DNA of 64,000 nucleotides from Paenibacillus timonensis (GTDB taxonomy: Bacteria; Bacillota; Bacilli; Paenibacillales; Paenibacillaceae): the NCBI RefSeq assembly GCF_022427145.1, contig NZ_JAKSXN010000018.1:21898-85897 (forward strand), in the 5' to 3' direction. Shown here piece after piece: positions 48,626 to 57,951 of the stretch (the stretch's first letter is position 1; every line of letters starts with the position of its first letter). The position numbers were made by a program, and so were the translations under genes. Under the pieces are notes generated by a model. It searched no databases. It saw only the letters and a list, made by a program, of their open reading frames with translations, and was not told the DNA's origin.

Positions 48626-49912
48626 TTAATTGATCGTTGTTGCGTCTTCGTTAATCACGATATCCGTGGGCTTGTCCGGGTTCACTATAGGTCCACTCGA
48701 GCCAGATGCCCGAATGACCAGACCGCTGTTCCCGTTCACATTAATTCTTTTATTTGAATATACATGTCCGGTCAGCGAAGAGGAGTTGGAGTTGTTATCG
48801 ATGACAATATCATAATCAGAGTACAACGCGAATCGACTATCGTCCCGTATCTTGCCATTTGTGTGTCCGCCAACGTAAATCACTCCGGCCGTCAACTTCG
48901 TGTGAAAATCCAGAGAACCGCCAACATACAAGTCCCCGATCAGCGTGATGCCTTCATTATGAGGTTCATTAAAATTACCGGCTCCGCCGATCCAAATTTT
49001 GTCGGATGCTTGAATCAATGGACATTTGGACGATGCTACGGAGCCCATGATGTAAATATTTCCGGTAGCCAGGATGGTGTTGTCATTATGCATATTGACG
49101 GTGCCCGTGATCACCAGGTCCCCATTTACCGATAATCGGGAGCCGTTTTGCAGTGTTACATTACTGAAAACTGCCGAGTGCTCGATGGTTTGGGTTCCGC
49201 TTTTTAGCGTTAACTCCTGCGGGTTAGGATTGCTCTTAAGCAAAGCGTTTTTAGCGTTCTCGGCTTCAACTCTAACCTCCTGTATGATAGCGGCAATGTC
49301 TACCTGGCTGGGCGGAGCCAAGTCAACTTTCGGATAGTTTGGAGCTAGAATTTTCCCCTGAACGTCTGCTCCGTTGTTATTTAGTCCCGATTTGGCAAAC
49401 ACATTCCCGATAACCGTCGTTTTTCCATTTAGCTCCACATTTTCACGGCTGACGAGTGCAAATTCGCTTCCACCGGATCCCGGCTGGTTCGGATCATCCG
49501 GAGAATCATTCAAAATAATCTCGACCCTGCGCCGATACGTTTGCGTAACCTGGTCCGATACCCCGTCGGCTTTAACAATCGCCACGTATCGCTGGTTCTC
49601 CTTGTCCAAGGTCACTGTGCCTGGCTCCACGTATTTGGCTGCAGCGGCTTTGACGTCGTCCAGCGTTACCTTGTCCTTCTCTTTCAGCGCCATCACGGCC
49701 GCCCGGAGTTCGGAGAGCTTAATCAGCAGCTTCGTTTCGCCGTCGGCCTGGGCAGAGACGATATCTTCGGAGACGTTCACCATGCCTTGGGAGTTCGTTA
49801 CCGCCTGCATGACCAGAGTGCCAATCACGAACAGTACGGCAACCAGCAGCAGCACGGAGATTAAGGCATAACCTTGCTCTTGTCGGAAAGCGGTTTGTCT
49901 TCGTCCTTTCAT
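48626..49912 (-). CDS. PilX/GspK-like minor pilin with beta-helix body
   Basis: 428 aa. N-terminus has a prepilin-like leader ending QEQG, then a hydrophobic helix YALISVLLLVAVLFVIGTLV. Position +5 after the presumed cleavage is Ser rather than the usual Glu, as in GspK/PilX-like tip subunits. Residues 45-150 are helical; 160-428 form repeated short strands (VELNGKTTVIGNVFAKSG, SRLSVNGDLVITGTVNMHN, GITLIGDLYVGGSLDF, AGVIYVGGHTNGKI) that look like a polymer-forming or DUF7305-type beta-helix. Last gene of three minor pilins transcribed away from pilB. Inferred to sit at the pilus tip. Confidence 0.85.
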   Translation of the reverse strand: MKGRRQTAFRQEQGYALISVLLLVAVLFVIGTLVMQAVTNSQGMVNVSEDIVSAQADGETKLLIKLSELRAAVMALKEKDKVTLDDVKAAAAKYVEPGTVTLDKENQRYVAIVKADGVSDQVTQTYRRRVEIILNDSPDDPNQPGSGGSEFALVSRENVELNGKTTVIGNVFAKSGLNNNGADVQGKILAPNYPKVDLAPPSQVDIAAIIQEVRVEAENAKNALLKSNPNPQELTLKSGTQTIEHSAVFSNVTLQNGSRLSVNGDLVITGTVNMHNDNTILATGNIYIMGSVASSKCPLIQASDKIWIGGAGNFNEPHNEGITLIGDLYVGGSLDFHTKLTAGVIYVGGHTNGKIRDDSRFALYSDYDIVIDNNSNSSSLTGHVYSNKRINVNGNSGLVIRASGSSGPIVNPDKPTDIVINEDATTIN

Positions 49913-49924
49913 CCCTTAAGCACC

Positions 49925-50410
49925 TCACGATAACAGTTTAATCGAAACGAACAGATAGATCGGCTCCACCTTCGGATCCTCCTTCAACGCTACCCGCAGG
50001 TTGATCAGCAAATCGTGGGGTCCCTTGGAAAAAGTGGTGCCGGACAAATCCAGCGTTTCATCGCTGAATCGGACACCGTCAAGGAGAAGCTGCCCCCCGT
50101 TCAGCTGGACGCGGATCGTCTTGGTTGATTCCGTAAGCGCGTCGGTGACCACCTCGGCCTGAAATTGAGTAGAGTTACCGACGATCGAGATCGACACGGC
50201 GTTTCTCAATTTGGCCTGAAGCGCGGAGCTTAGCGTGATTGCTTCATTGCGCAACTGCGTTTCATGGTTGACCCGGCCAAAAGCGAACAGTGACGTAGTC
50301 AGCACAGTCGACACTAAAATGACCAGTAACCCGGATAAAGCCAAGGCAGCCAGCAGCTCCACCAGCGTGATTCCGTCTTCCCGGCGAATCCGCCGCATCC
50401 GATGCTTCAT
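49925..50410 (-). CDS. minor type IV prepilin (PilW-like)
   Basis: 161 aa. Class III signal RREDG, then ITLVELLAALALSGLLVILV with the conserved Glu at +5. The remainder is a small beta-rich globular domain. Overlaps the upstream prepilin gene by 4 bases (ATGA), so translation is coupled. Cleaved by the prepilin peptidase encoded at 55710 (inference). Confidence 0.88.
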   Translation of the reverse strand: MKHRMRRIRREDGITLVELLAALALSGLLVILVSTVLTTSLFAFGRVNHETQLRNEAITLSSALQAKLRNAVSISIVGNSTQFQAEVVTDALTESTKTIRVQLNGGQLLLDGVRFSDETLDLSGTTFSKGPHDLLINLRVALKEDPKVEPIYLFVSIKLLS

Positions 50411-50898
50411 GGCAAACTCCCCCCAGCAGCGGCCGCATAGTTCTTCTTGACGGCGCCCGTGATCGAGACGTTGTGCCTATACTTGCCGGACCCCTGGGAC
50501 GGATCGGGTAGCCAATAGACCGTTACGGTGATATACAAGATGTCGGGATTCGAGATATATTTTGAATTATGGTCACTGACCTCGGTTTTTAGGAGGTAGA
50601 TGTCCTTGGTCGTATCGGGCAACGTTCCCGGAGGGCGGCTGGCCAGGGTCTGCAGCTGCGAGAACTCCATCGACTGGATCTCGTGGAGCCGGGCGTTGGC
50701 CAAATGGGTCGCGGACAGACGCTGGTTCGTCAGCTTGCTCTGCGAGGCGCTGTTCGAAAAATAGGATAAAAAGTATAAGCTGACGATCGAGAGAATGACT
50801 AGAGCAAGGGCCACTTCGAGCAGCGTCAGGCCTTCTTCCCGCGCGAACGCTTGCCGAAGGGGAGTTCTTTTTTGTCTTAAAGCGGTTTTCATGACCAT
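50407..50898 (-). CDS. minor type IV prepilin (PilV/GspI-like)
   Basis: 163 aa. Class III signal AREEG, then LTLLEVALALVILSIVSLYF with Glu at +5. C-terminal globular domain unassigned. First gene of the minor pilin operon, starting about 285 bases from divergent pilB. The second Met (50892) is an equally good start. Confidence 0.88.
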   Translation of the reverse strand: MVMKTALRQKRTPLRQAFAREEGLTLLEVALALVILSIVSLYFLSYFSNSASQSKLTNQRLSATHLANARLHEIQSMEFSQLQTLASRPPGTLPDTTKDIYLLKTEVSDHNSKYISNPDILYITVTVYWLPDPSQGSGKYRHNVSITGAVKKNYAAAAGGSLP

Positions 50899-51182
50899 CC
50901 ACTCGCTTTCGAACAGTATAGAAAATGTTGAGTCTTGTTGGTCGATGGAGAGTCCTGTCGAGCTATGTATTCTAGGTATATTTTACTATAAAAATGATAG
51001 CATCGTTTTTACGAAAGGTATATAATCGTTATTAAATTGAAGTTATTAATTTATTTTCTCGTAATCTATCAATTGACCTGATTTAGAAGAATGGGTCTTT
51101 GGAACTAACGTCGTTGATCCGCGTTTTTCAGCACCTAAAATTTTCAAATTGCATAAAAACTCCGACAGTGATGAGGTGAACC
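50899..51182. promoter_or_regulatory. divergent AT-rich promoter region of pilus genes
   Basis: Much richer in A/T than the flanking genes. TATAAT at 51021-51026 (plus strand) is the best -10 but has no good -35. Direction of control between the two pilus operons cannot be read. Confidence 0.45.
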
Positions 51183-52862
51183 ATGTACACGATCAAAAAA
51201 AGGTTGGGTGAACTTCTACTGGAATCCGGAATCATCACGGAACCGCAGCTGCAAACCGCTTTGGAGGAACAGCAGCGCACCAAGAAAAAACTCGGCGACG
51301 TGCTGCTGGCGCAAGGCGTCCTTACGGAGCACCAGCTCATCGAAGTGTTGGAATTTCAGCTTGGCATCCCGCATGTCACCTTGTCAAGGTTTCAAATCGA
51401 TGCCAAATTAAGCCAGGTCATTCCGGAGCAAATGGCCAGACGGTATCAAGTTCTCCCGATCCGCGTGGACGGGCGCAAGCTGATGGTTGCGATGGCCGAC
51501 CCCCTGGACTTGTTCGTCATCGACGATCTTCGAATGAGCACCGGCTTTACGATCGAACCGGCGATTATTTCGCGGGGCGAGCTGCAGCGGGGGATTGCCC
51601 GCTTGTACGGCCTGCAGGACTCCATGAACGAAATGATCAAGGATCTCGGAACCGGTGCCGCTCAAATCGACGTTGAAGATTCGGTGATCTTGGGCGAAGA
51701 TTCGCCCGTCGTCCGGTTGGTGCAACAAATGATCGAGCAGGCGGTGCGCCTTGGCGCAAGCGATATTCACGTCGACCCGATGGAGACGCAGTTGGCGATC
51801 CGCTACCGGATCGATGGACAGCTGCGCAACGAGCGGACTGTTCCGAAGTCGATGCAAGGCGTCATTATCGCCAGGCTGAAGATTCTGGGCAATTTGAACA
51901 TCGCCGAACGGCGGTTGCCTCAGGACGGCCGGATCAAGATGCTGGTGGATGGCAAACCCATCGATATTCGCTTGTCATCCCTGCCAACCGTGCATGGGGA
52001 AAAGATCGTCATGAGGTTGCTCGACCTTGCTGACGGCGTGAAGGGCTTGGACAAGCTGGGCATGACGGAGTCGACGTTAAGCCTGTTCCGGCGCATGATC
52101 GAGAAGCAGCACGGCATGGTCCTGCTGACCGGACCGACGGGGAGCGGGAAAACGACAACCCTGTATTCGGCATTGCAGCACTTAAACCGGGAGGAAACGA
52201 ATATCATTACGGTCGAAGATCCGGTCGAGTACATGCTGGACGGCGTGAACCAAATGCAGGTCCATCCGGCGGCAGGGTTGACGTTTGCCAGAGGGCTGCG
52301 CTCCATCCTGCGTCAGGATCCCAACATTATCATGGTGGGAGAAATCCGCGACCTGGAAACGGCGGAGATTGCGATCCGGGCTTCATTAACCGGCCATCTC
52401 GTATTTTCGACTTTACATACCAACGATGCGGTGAGCACGGTCGTCCGGCTGCGCGATATGGGAATCGAACCGTACCTGATTGCCTCGTCCCTGCTCGGGA
52501 TCGTAGCCCAGCGGCTGGTGCGCTGCATCTGCCCGGACTGCAAAACATCCTATGTGCCGGATCGGCAGGAAACGATTTACCTGGAGCGGCTCGGTATTCA
52601 TACGGACAAGCTGTACCGCGGCAACGGCTGCGGCACCTGCGGCAAAACCGGCTACCGCGGCCGGATGGCGGTGCATGAAGCGCTGCTGATCAGCGATGAC
52701 CTGCGTTCCGCGATCGTAGGCGGCCGATCGATCCATGAGTTGCGCCGGATGGCGAAGGATCAAGGGATGACGACGCTGTTTGCCGACGGGATCCAAAAGG
52801 CGCTGGAAGGACAAACCACCCTGCAGGAAATCATCCGCGAAGTGGAAGAGGAAGAACGATGA
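51183..52862 (+). CDS. pilB: type IV pilus extension ATPase PilB
   Basis: 559 aa. N-terminal MshEN domain (about 1-160; LGELLLESGIITEPQLQTAL, LGDVLLAQGVLTEHQLIEVL), then the GspE/PulE ATPase: ASDIHVDP Asp box, Walker A GPTGSGKTTTLYSAL, VEDPVEYMLDGVNQ, Walker B region MVGEIRDLETAEIA, LVFSTLHTNDA His box, and the tetra-Cys zinc module CICPDCKTSY..GCGTCGKTGYRGR. MshEN domains of this type bind c-di-GMP in characterised homologues, so pilus extension may respond to it. GAGGTG precedes the ATG; pilT overlaps by 4 bases. Confidence 0.96.
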   Translation: MYTIKKRLGELLLESGIITEPQLQTALEEQQRTKKKLGDVLLAQGVLTEHQLIEVLEFQLGIPHVTLSRFQIDAKLSQVIPEQMARRYQVLPIRVDGRKLMVAMADPLDLFVIDDLRMSTGFTIEPAIISRGELQRGIARLYGLQDSMNEMIKDLGTGAAQIDVEDSVILGEDSPVVRLVQQMIEQAVRLGASDIHVDPMETQLAIRYRIDGQLRNERTVPKSMQGVIIARLKILGNLNIAERRLPQDGRIKMLVDGKPIDIRLSSLPTVHGEKIVMRLLDLADGVKGLDKLGMTESTLSLFRRMIEKQHGMVLLTGPTGSGKTTTLYSALQHLNREETNIITVEDPVEYMLDGVNQMQVHPAAGLTFARGLRSILRQDPNIIMVGEIRDLETAEIAIRASLTGHLVFSTLHTNDAVSTVVRLRDMGIEPYLIASSLLGIVAQRLVRCICPDCKTSYVPDRQETIYLERLGIHTDKLYRGNGCGTCGKTGYRGRMAVHEALLISDDLRSAIVGGRSIHELRRMAKDQGMTTLFADGIQKALEGQTTLQEIIREVEEEER

Positions 52863-53920
52863 ATCAGGAATTGATCGTAACGGACGAGACGTTTAACGGC
52901 CTGCTGAAGCAGGCATTTGGCGCCGGCGCATCCGACTTGCACGTGACGGTGAACTCGCCGCCGGTGCTGCGGATCGACGGGTCGCTTCGGGCGCTAGGCG
53001 AGGAGCTGCTGTCGCCGTCCACGCTGGAGCGGATCGTGCAAGAGCTGATGAGCCCGGCGCAGTACAAGAAATTCGCGGAGCAAGGGGAGCTGGATTTCTC
53101 TTACGGCCTGCCGGGCATCTCCCGGTTCCGCATCAACGTATTCCGGCAACGGGGTTCGATCAGTATCGCGGCAAGGGTCATCTCGCCTCTGGTTCCGGCC
53201 TTCGAGACGTTGAATTTGCCGCCGGTGCTGTTGAAGCTGGCCCAGAAGCCGCAAGGCTTGTTTCTCGTCACCGGCCCGACCGGAAGCGGGAAATCGACGA
53301 CCTTGGCTTCGTTGATCGACCATATCAACCATACGCAGCGTAAGCATATCGTCACGCTGGAAGACCCGATCGAATACCTGCATCGCCATGACAAGTCGAT
53401 CATCAATCAGCGGGAGGTGGGATTGGATACGCTCTCGTTCGATAATGGGCTCCGGGCAGCGCTTCGCCAAGACCCGGATATCATTCTGGTCGGCGAGATG
53501 CGTGATCCCGAAACGATCCGAACGGCGATCACGGCCGCCGAAACCGGCCATCTCGTTTTTGCCACCCTGCATACGGCCGATGCGCCGCAGACGATCGATC
53601 GGATTATCGACGCTTTTCCGCCGGCCCAGCAGGGGCAGATCCGCATTCAGCTCGCCTCGGTGCTATTGGCGATTTTATCGCAGCGACTGCTGCCGTCCCG
53701 CAGCGGGAAAGGGCGCGTGTGCGCAACGGAATTGCTGCTCAATCCGCCGGCGGTGGGCAATCTGATCCGTTCGGAGAAGGTGCACCAGATCAAAAGCGTG
53801 ATGCAAACGAACTTCCAGCTTGGAATGCACACGCTGGAGATGAGCCTGCGCGAGCTGCTGCGGCAGGGCGCGGTTGATGAAGCTTCGGCCCGGCCGTACT
53901 TGACGGAAAGCTCCCTCTGA
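52859..53920 (+). CDS. pilT: type IV pilus retraction ATPase PilT
   Basis: 353 aa. GASDLHVTVNSPPVLRIDG N-terminus, Walker A GPTGSGKSTTLASLI, EDPIEYLHRHDKSIINQREV, Walker B LVGEMRDPETIRTAITAAET, FATLHTADAPQTIDR, and the AIRNLIRE-like retraction motif here NLIRSEKVHQIKSVMQ. No zinc module, as expected for PilT. Implies pili that retract, hence twitching or DNA uptake. ATGA overlap with pilB. Confidence 0.96.
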   Translation: MNQELIVTDETFNGLLKQAFGAGASDLHVTVNSPPVLRIDGSLRALGEELLSPSTLERIVQELMSPAQYKKFAEQGELDFSYGLPGISRFRINVFRQRGSISIAARVISPLVPAFETLNLPPVLLKLAQKPQGLFLVTGPTGSGKSTTLASLIDHINHTQRKHIVTLEDPIEYLHRHDKSIINQREVGLDTLSFDNGLRAALRQDPDIILVGEMRDPETIRTAITAAETGHLVFATLHTADAPQTIDRIIDAFPPAQQGQIRIQLASVLLAILSQRLLPSRSGKGRVCATELLLNPPAVGNLIRSEKVHQIKSVMQTNFQLGMHTLEMSLRELLRQGAVDEASARPYLTESSL

Positions 53921-53970
53921 TTCATGGGTGGCGCGAAGACAGATGCGAGAAGCGGAAGGACAGATGCCAG

Positions 53971-55179
53971 ATGCCCCAATACGTATATCAGGGCAAGGAT
54001 GGGGTGGGGAAACAACGCAAAGGGGCATTGCAGGCCCCTGACCGGTCCACCGCGCTTGCCGAATTAAAGAGGCAGCAAATCGTTGTAACGGGTCTGCGCG
54101 AGAAGCGCGAGACCGTTTGGAATAAGGAGTTTTACCTGGGTAATCCGGTTAAAAACGAGCAGTTCGTCGTATTTTGCCGGCAGTTTGCCACGATGATCAA
54201 AGCGGGCATCTCCATCGTCGAGGCCACCGCCATTCTGGCGGAGCAATCCGAAAGCAAAGCTTTGAAGAAGACGCTGGCCGAGGTGGCGGCCGAGCTCCGC
54301 AAGGGGAGTACGTTCTCCGGAGCGATTTCGGCGTACCCGCGGATCTTTCCGACGATCTTCGTGCAGATGATCCGTGCGGGGGAAGAGGCGGGCAGCATGG
54401 AGGAGACGCTGGAGCGGCTGGCCGTGTATTTCGAAAAAGCACATGTCACGCGGGAAAAAGTGAAGTCGGCGATGACCTATCCGCTGATCGTCAGCGTGAT
54501 GGCCGTGTTTGTCATCATTTTTTTGCTGAAATTCATGATTCCGCGGTTTCAGACGATGTTCGCCCAGCTAGGCGGGGATCTGCCCGCGATCACGAAGTTT
54601 ACGCTTTCCCTCAGCCGCAGCCTGGAACAGCATTGGATCGTTTGGCTGTTGATCGCCTTGGCGGCGGTGGCCGCGGTTTACCTGCTGCTAAGGTGGGAGC
54701 GCGGAGCGTATGCCTGGGATTATATCAAGCTCAAGGCCCCCGTGTTCGGGATACTGAATCGGAAAAGCGCGATCGCCCAGTTGACGCGGACGTTGTCCTC
54801 GCTGTTCGCCAGTGCGGTGCCGGTGCTTCAAGCCTTGGCCATCGTGGAGAAGGCGGTGGGCAACCGGGTGATCGGAGCCACGCTGCGGGAGTGCCAGGCC
54901 TCGCTCCGCCAAGGCCGCCCGCTGTCCGAGCCGCTGCGCCAGTCGTGGGTGTTTCCGCCGCTGGTGACCCAGATGATCCGGGTTGGCGAGGAGACGGGCT
55001 CGATCGATGCGATGCTGGCCAAGGTGGCGGATTTTTATGAACGCGACGTGGAGAACACCGTGGACAAACTGAAGCAGCTGATCGAGCCGGTGATGATCCT
55101 TTTGCTGGCCGGCGTAGTGGGTTTCATCGTCGCTTCGGTGATGATCCCGATGCTTAGCTTATACCGAAATATTAGTTGA
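53971..55179 (+). CDS. pilC: type IV pilus membrane platform protein PilC
   Basis: 402 aa with two T2SSF domains (about 70-190 and 270-395) and three membrane segments. Signatures: FCRQFATMIKAGISIVEAT, IRAGEEAGSMEETLERLA, KVKSAMTYPLIVSVMAVFVI, LTRTLSSLFASAVPVLQAL, IRVGEETGSIDAMLAKVADF. Anchors the ATPases under the growing pilus. 50-base gap after pilT. Confidence 0.95.
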   Translation: MPQYVYQGKDGVGKQRKGALQAPDRSTALAELKRQQIVVTGLREKRETVWNKEFYLGNPVKNEQFVVFCRQFATMIKAGISIVEATAILAEQSESKALKKTLAEVAAELRKGSTFSGAISAYPRIFPTIFVQMIRAGEEAGSMEETLERLAVYFEKAHVTREKVKSAMTYPLIVSVMAVFVIIFLLKFMIPRFQTMFAQLGGDLPAITKFTLSLSRSLEQHWIVWLLIALAAVAAVYLLLRWERGAYAWDYIKLKAPVFGILNRKSAIAQLTRTLSSLFASAVPVLQALAIVEKAVGNRVIGATLRECQASLRQGRPLSEPLRQSWVFPPLVTQMIRVGEETGSIDAMLAKVADFYERDVENTVDKLKQLIEPVMILLLAGVVGFIVASVMIPMLSLYRNIS

Positions 55180-55224
55180 TCTCGGGTTGAATGGATACGA
55201 ATTATTTAAGGAGGTTAATCAATC

Positions 55225-55704
55225 ATGACAGCACTTATCCAACGTTTTCAGCGTTTGCGCAAGGAAGAAAAGGGGATTACGCTCGTCGAATTGCTGGCCG
55301 TTATCGTGATCATCGGCGTCATCGCCGCCATTGCGGTGCCGTTGATTACGGGGTTACTGGACGATACGAAGGAGAATGCCCGATCCGCAACGGCGAACCA
55401 ATTGCTAGAGGCGGCAAAACTGAGATCGATCGCAACGACGGACGGGGAAATTAAAGGAACGCATACTTTGGACCAGTTAATATCAGGCAAATACCTGCAA
55501 GATGGCGTTACCGATCCAAAGTCAGGTAAAGACTTGGTTAAGGCTACGACTGTGGTTAATCTCGACAACATCAACTCTACGACCAGTCCGGTTGTCACGT
55601 TGGTGGTTACAGACGGAGAGACCGTTAACTTTACATCTGCCCAGATCAAGAAGGGTGAGCCGGGGACGGTAAAAACTACCGCCACATCAACCCCGGGTTC
55701 TTAA
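55225..55704 (+). CDS. pilA: major type IV prepilin (PilA)
   Basis: 159 aa. Leader ends RKEEKG; the mature helix ITLVELLAVIVIIGVIAAIA has Glu at +5 (Ile at +1 instead of Phe). C-terminal domain is small, rich in Asp, Lys and Thr, ends in a Thr/Ser-rich stretch (TTATSTPGS) and has no Cys pair. AAGGAGG 10 bases before the ATG is the strongest ribosome site in this operon, as expected for the structural subunit. Confidence 0.9.
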   Translation: MTALIQRFQRLRKEEKGITLVELLAVIVIIGVIAAIAVPLITGLLDDTKENARSATANQLLEAAKLRSIATTDGEIKGTHTLDQLISGKYLQDGVTDPKSGKDLVKATTVVNLDNINSTTSPVVTLVVTDGETVNFTSAQIKKGEPGTVKTTATSTPGS

Positions 55705-55709
55705 AGCAG

Positions 55710-56486
55710 ATGGAAACGACGTGGCTCCTGACGGCGCTGAATTTTGCCGCCGGGCTGGCCTTGGGGCCGGCCCTGGCGCGGTACGGGCGCCGGCTGGCGG
55801 CGCGGCGCGGGATGCTGCGCGCCGTTGGCGGCGAAGCCGCAGGCCCAGCGGCGCGCGAAGCGGCCGCCGCGGGCGAGCCCGTGAGCGGCGCGGCTGACGC
55901 CAGCGCCGCTGCCGCCCCCGCCTCCGGCCGGCTGCGCCGGGCCGGAGACCTCGCCGCCGCCCTCGCGACGGCGGCGCTGTTCGCGCTGATGCACCTGCAG
56001 TTCGGTGCATCGGGCGCATGGGCGGTCGGCCTGGTGCTGACCGCCCTGGCCGTGATATGCGCGGTCACCGACCTGACCGCGCATATCATCCCCAACGGCG
56101 CCGTCATGGGCTTCGGCGCCGTGCTGCTTGTCGCCGCCCCGCTGGGGGGCGGCGTCCCGCTGTGGAGCCAAGCGCTGGGCGCGCTTGGCGGCGGTGGTCT
56201 GCTGCTGCTGATCGCCCTCCTCACCTCCGGGAAGGGGATGGGGATGGGCGACGTGAAGCTGCTGACCGTCTTCGGCTGGGTCGTCGGCTTTCCCGGCGTG
56301 CTCTTGGCCTTGTTTCTGGCCAGCGCGGCCGGCGCGACCGCCGGTCTGCTGCAACTGGCGCGGGGCCGCAGAAGCCGCGGCCAGACGCTGGCGTTTGGTC
56401 CCTTTTTGGCGATCGGCACCCTGGTGGTTTACATGTATGGAAAGGAGATCATCCATTGGTATCTGCAAAACGTCATTCCTTTTTAA
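55710..56486 (+). CDS. pilD: prepilin peptidase (A24), N-terminal Cys domain missing
   Basis: Membrane aspartic protease that cleaves prepilins. 258 aa, about seven membrane segments. Catalytic Asp residues: AVTDLTAHIIPN and GMGDVKLL (GxGD). The usual N-terminal DiS-P-DiS region with two CxxC pairs is absent; in its place (about 25-85) is an Ala/Gly-rich stretch with no Cys (AAGPAAREAAAAGEP). The DNA of this stretch is far GC-richer than its neighbours. N-methylation may therefore be lost or done differently. PilM starts at the stop codon (TAATG). Confidence 0.9.
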   Translation: METTWLLTALNFAAGLALGPALARYGRRLAARRGMLRAVGGEAAGPAAREAAAAGEPVSGAADASAAAAPASGRLRRAGDLAAALATAALFALMHLQFGASGAWAVGLVLTALAVICAVTDLTAHIIPNGAVMGFGAVLLVAAPLGGGVPLWSQALGALGGGGLLLLIALLTSGKGMGMGDVKLLTVFGWVVGFPGVLLALFLASAAGATAGLLQLARGRRSRGQTLAFGPFLAIGTLVVYMYGKEIIHWYLQNVIPF

Positions 56487-57415
56487 TGAGCCGGCGGCCG
56501 GCCCACATCGGCATCACGATCGATGAGGATGGCATCCGATACGTCAAATACAACCCCAAACGCGGTACCGTGGAACGGGCCGGCTTGCTGCCGGTAGATG
56601 CCGATCTGAACGAGGACGGGGTTCCCGACGTGACCGGATTAACCGACATGGTGAAACGCTGGGTGAACCGCCGGGGACTTGCCGGGAAGAAAGTTCGCTT
56701 GGCCGCGCCTACCTCCCAGTCGTTTATCCGATTGCTCCACGTTCCCAAGGTAAGCAAAAGACAGCAGCGGCGCGTAACCGAGCTGGAGATCGAAGGCAGC
56801 ATCCGCCTGCCGTTCGAGGACCCGGTGATCGATTACCATTGGATGGAGAGCCGCGACCCGGAGGAGGCGCTGCTGACGTTCGTTGCCGCCGTGCCGCGTC
56901 CGGTCATCCAGGAGCTGGTATCGTCGCTGGAGCAGGCCGGACTTCGTCTGGAAGCCGTCGATTTGGCTACGATTGCGCTCTCGCGGATTCTCCGGGGGCA
57001 GCGCCTGCTCGGCGAGTCCAGCAATGTGATGGCGATCAATTTCAAGGCCAAAGAAGCCGAGGTCTACACGTACCACCATGGGTTGCCTGATTTCGTGCGC
57101 ACGTTTCCTTTGGAACCGGTGTCCGGCGACAAGCTGAACACGTGGAGGTATGGGGAGATCGTCTCCTCGGTGACCCGGATCATGAATTTTTACGAGTATA
57201 CGCTGCATGAAGGACATGAACGGGTGCAAAGCATCGTGATCGCCGGCGCCGCGCCGGACAAGCCGGAGATTGCCCGGCAGTTGTCGGCGGCCTTTGATCA
57301 GGTGAGCGTGTCCGAGGTGGACCTGTCTCCCTACTTTGCCGGACAGGAAATGGCCGACCAAGGCAGTTATGCGATTGCCCTCGGCCTTGCTATGAAGGGA
57401 GCGGAAAGCCGATGA
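56486..57415 (+). CDS. pilM: type IV pilus assembly protein PilM
   Basis: 309 aa, actin-like cytoplasmic ring protein that binds the PilN N-terminus. Motifs: HIGITIDEDGIRYVKY, KKVRLAAPTSQSFIRLLHVP, RVTELEIEGSIRLPFEDPVI, VVAINFKAKEAEVYTYHHG-type strand (here NVMAINFKAKEAEVYTYHHG), SIVIAGAAPDKPEIARQL. The true start is the ATG at 56486 overlapping the pilD stop; the longer open frame to 56018 is pilD read out of frame. Confidence 0.88.
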   Translation: MSRRPAHIGITIDEDGIRYVKYNPKRGTVERAGLLPVDADLNEDGVPDVTGLTDMVKRWVNRRGLAGKKVRLAAPTSQSFIRLLHVPKVSKRQQRRVTELEIEGSIRLPFEDPVIDYHWMESRDPEEALLTFVAAVPRPVIQELVSSLEQAGLRLEAVDLATIALSRILRGQRLLGESSNVMAINFKAKEAEVYTYHHGLPDFVRTFPLEPVSGDKLNTWRYGEIVSSVTRIMNFYEYTLHEGHERVQSIVIAGAAPDKPEIARQLSAAFDQVSVSEVDLSPYFAGQEMADQGSYAIALGLAMKGAESR

Positions 57416-57951
57416 TCGATATCAATTTGCTCCCTCCCAAACCACGCCCGGCATCAGCTGGAGTCCTTCTCCCGATCTTGCTGCTGCTTGCCGGGCTTGG
57501 CATCTGTGCCTACCTTGGATACGCGTATTGGGGCGTTCAAGAGGATGCTACCGCATGGAAAACGTCGATCACCGAAACGGAGCGGCAGCAGGCCGAGCTG
57601 CAAAGGGAGCTGCAAAGCTTGGGGACCTCGGGAATCGGCGCCGCGGGCATCGAGATGATCGAGAAGCTGAGCGGGCAGCGGCCGGATGTCAAGGCGCTGA
57701 TCGGCAGCCTGGAAGCTCCGCTTCCCACCGGCAGCACGCTGGAAACCGTCCGGTTAAGCGAGACCGGTTTGGCCTGGACCTGCCTGTTTACCAGCTTAAG
57801 CCAAGCCAGCGCTTATTCCTCCGCACTCCGTGAACAGCCGGACCTAAGCGGGGAGCTGATTCAATCGGTGAAGGAGCTGCAGGGCCGGGGATATATCGGC
57901 ACGTTTGAACTGAGGCCGGGAACGGCGGAACAGGCGGGTGACGGCGAGTGA
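57412..57951 (+). CDS. pilN: type IV pilus assembly protein PilN
   Basis: 179 aa. Begins MIDINLLPPKPRP, the conserved INLLP segment that inserts into PilM, followed by one membrane helix (VLLPILLLLAGLGICAYLGY), a coiled coil (about 45-70) and a ferredoxin-like domain. ATGA overlap with pilM and GTGA overlap with pilO. Confidence 0.9.
   Translation: MIDINLLPPKPRPASAGVLLPILLLLAGLGICAYLGYAYWGVQEDATAWKTSITETERQQAELQRELQSLGTSGIGAAGIEMIEKLSGQRPDVKALIGSLEAPLPTGSTLETVRLSETGLAWTCLFTSLSQASAYSSALREQPDLSGELIQSVKELQGRGYIGTFELRPGTAEQAGDGE

Noticed and set aside
56018..56485. 157-residue N-terminal extension of PilM
   Set aside because: It is pilD read out of frame (Arg/Pro/Gly-rich); the family starts at the ATG overlapping the pilD stop.
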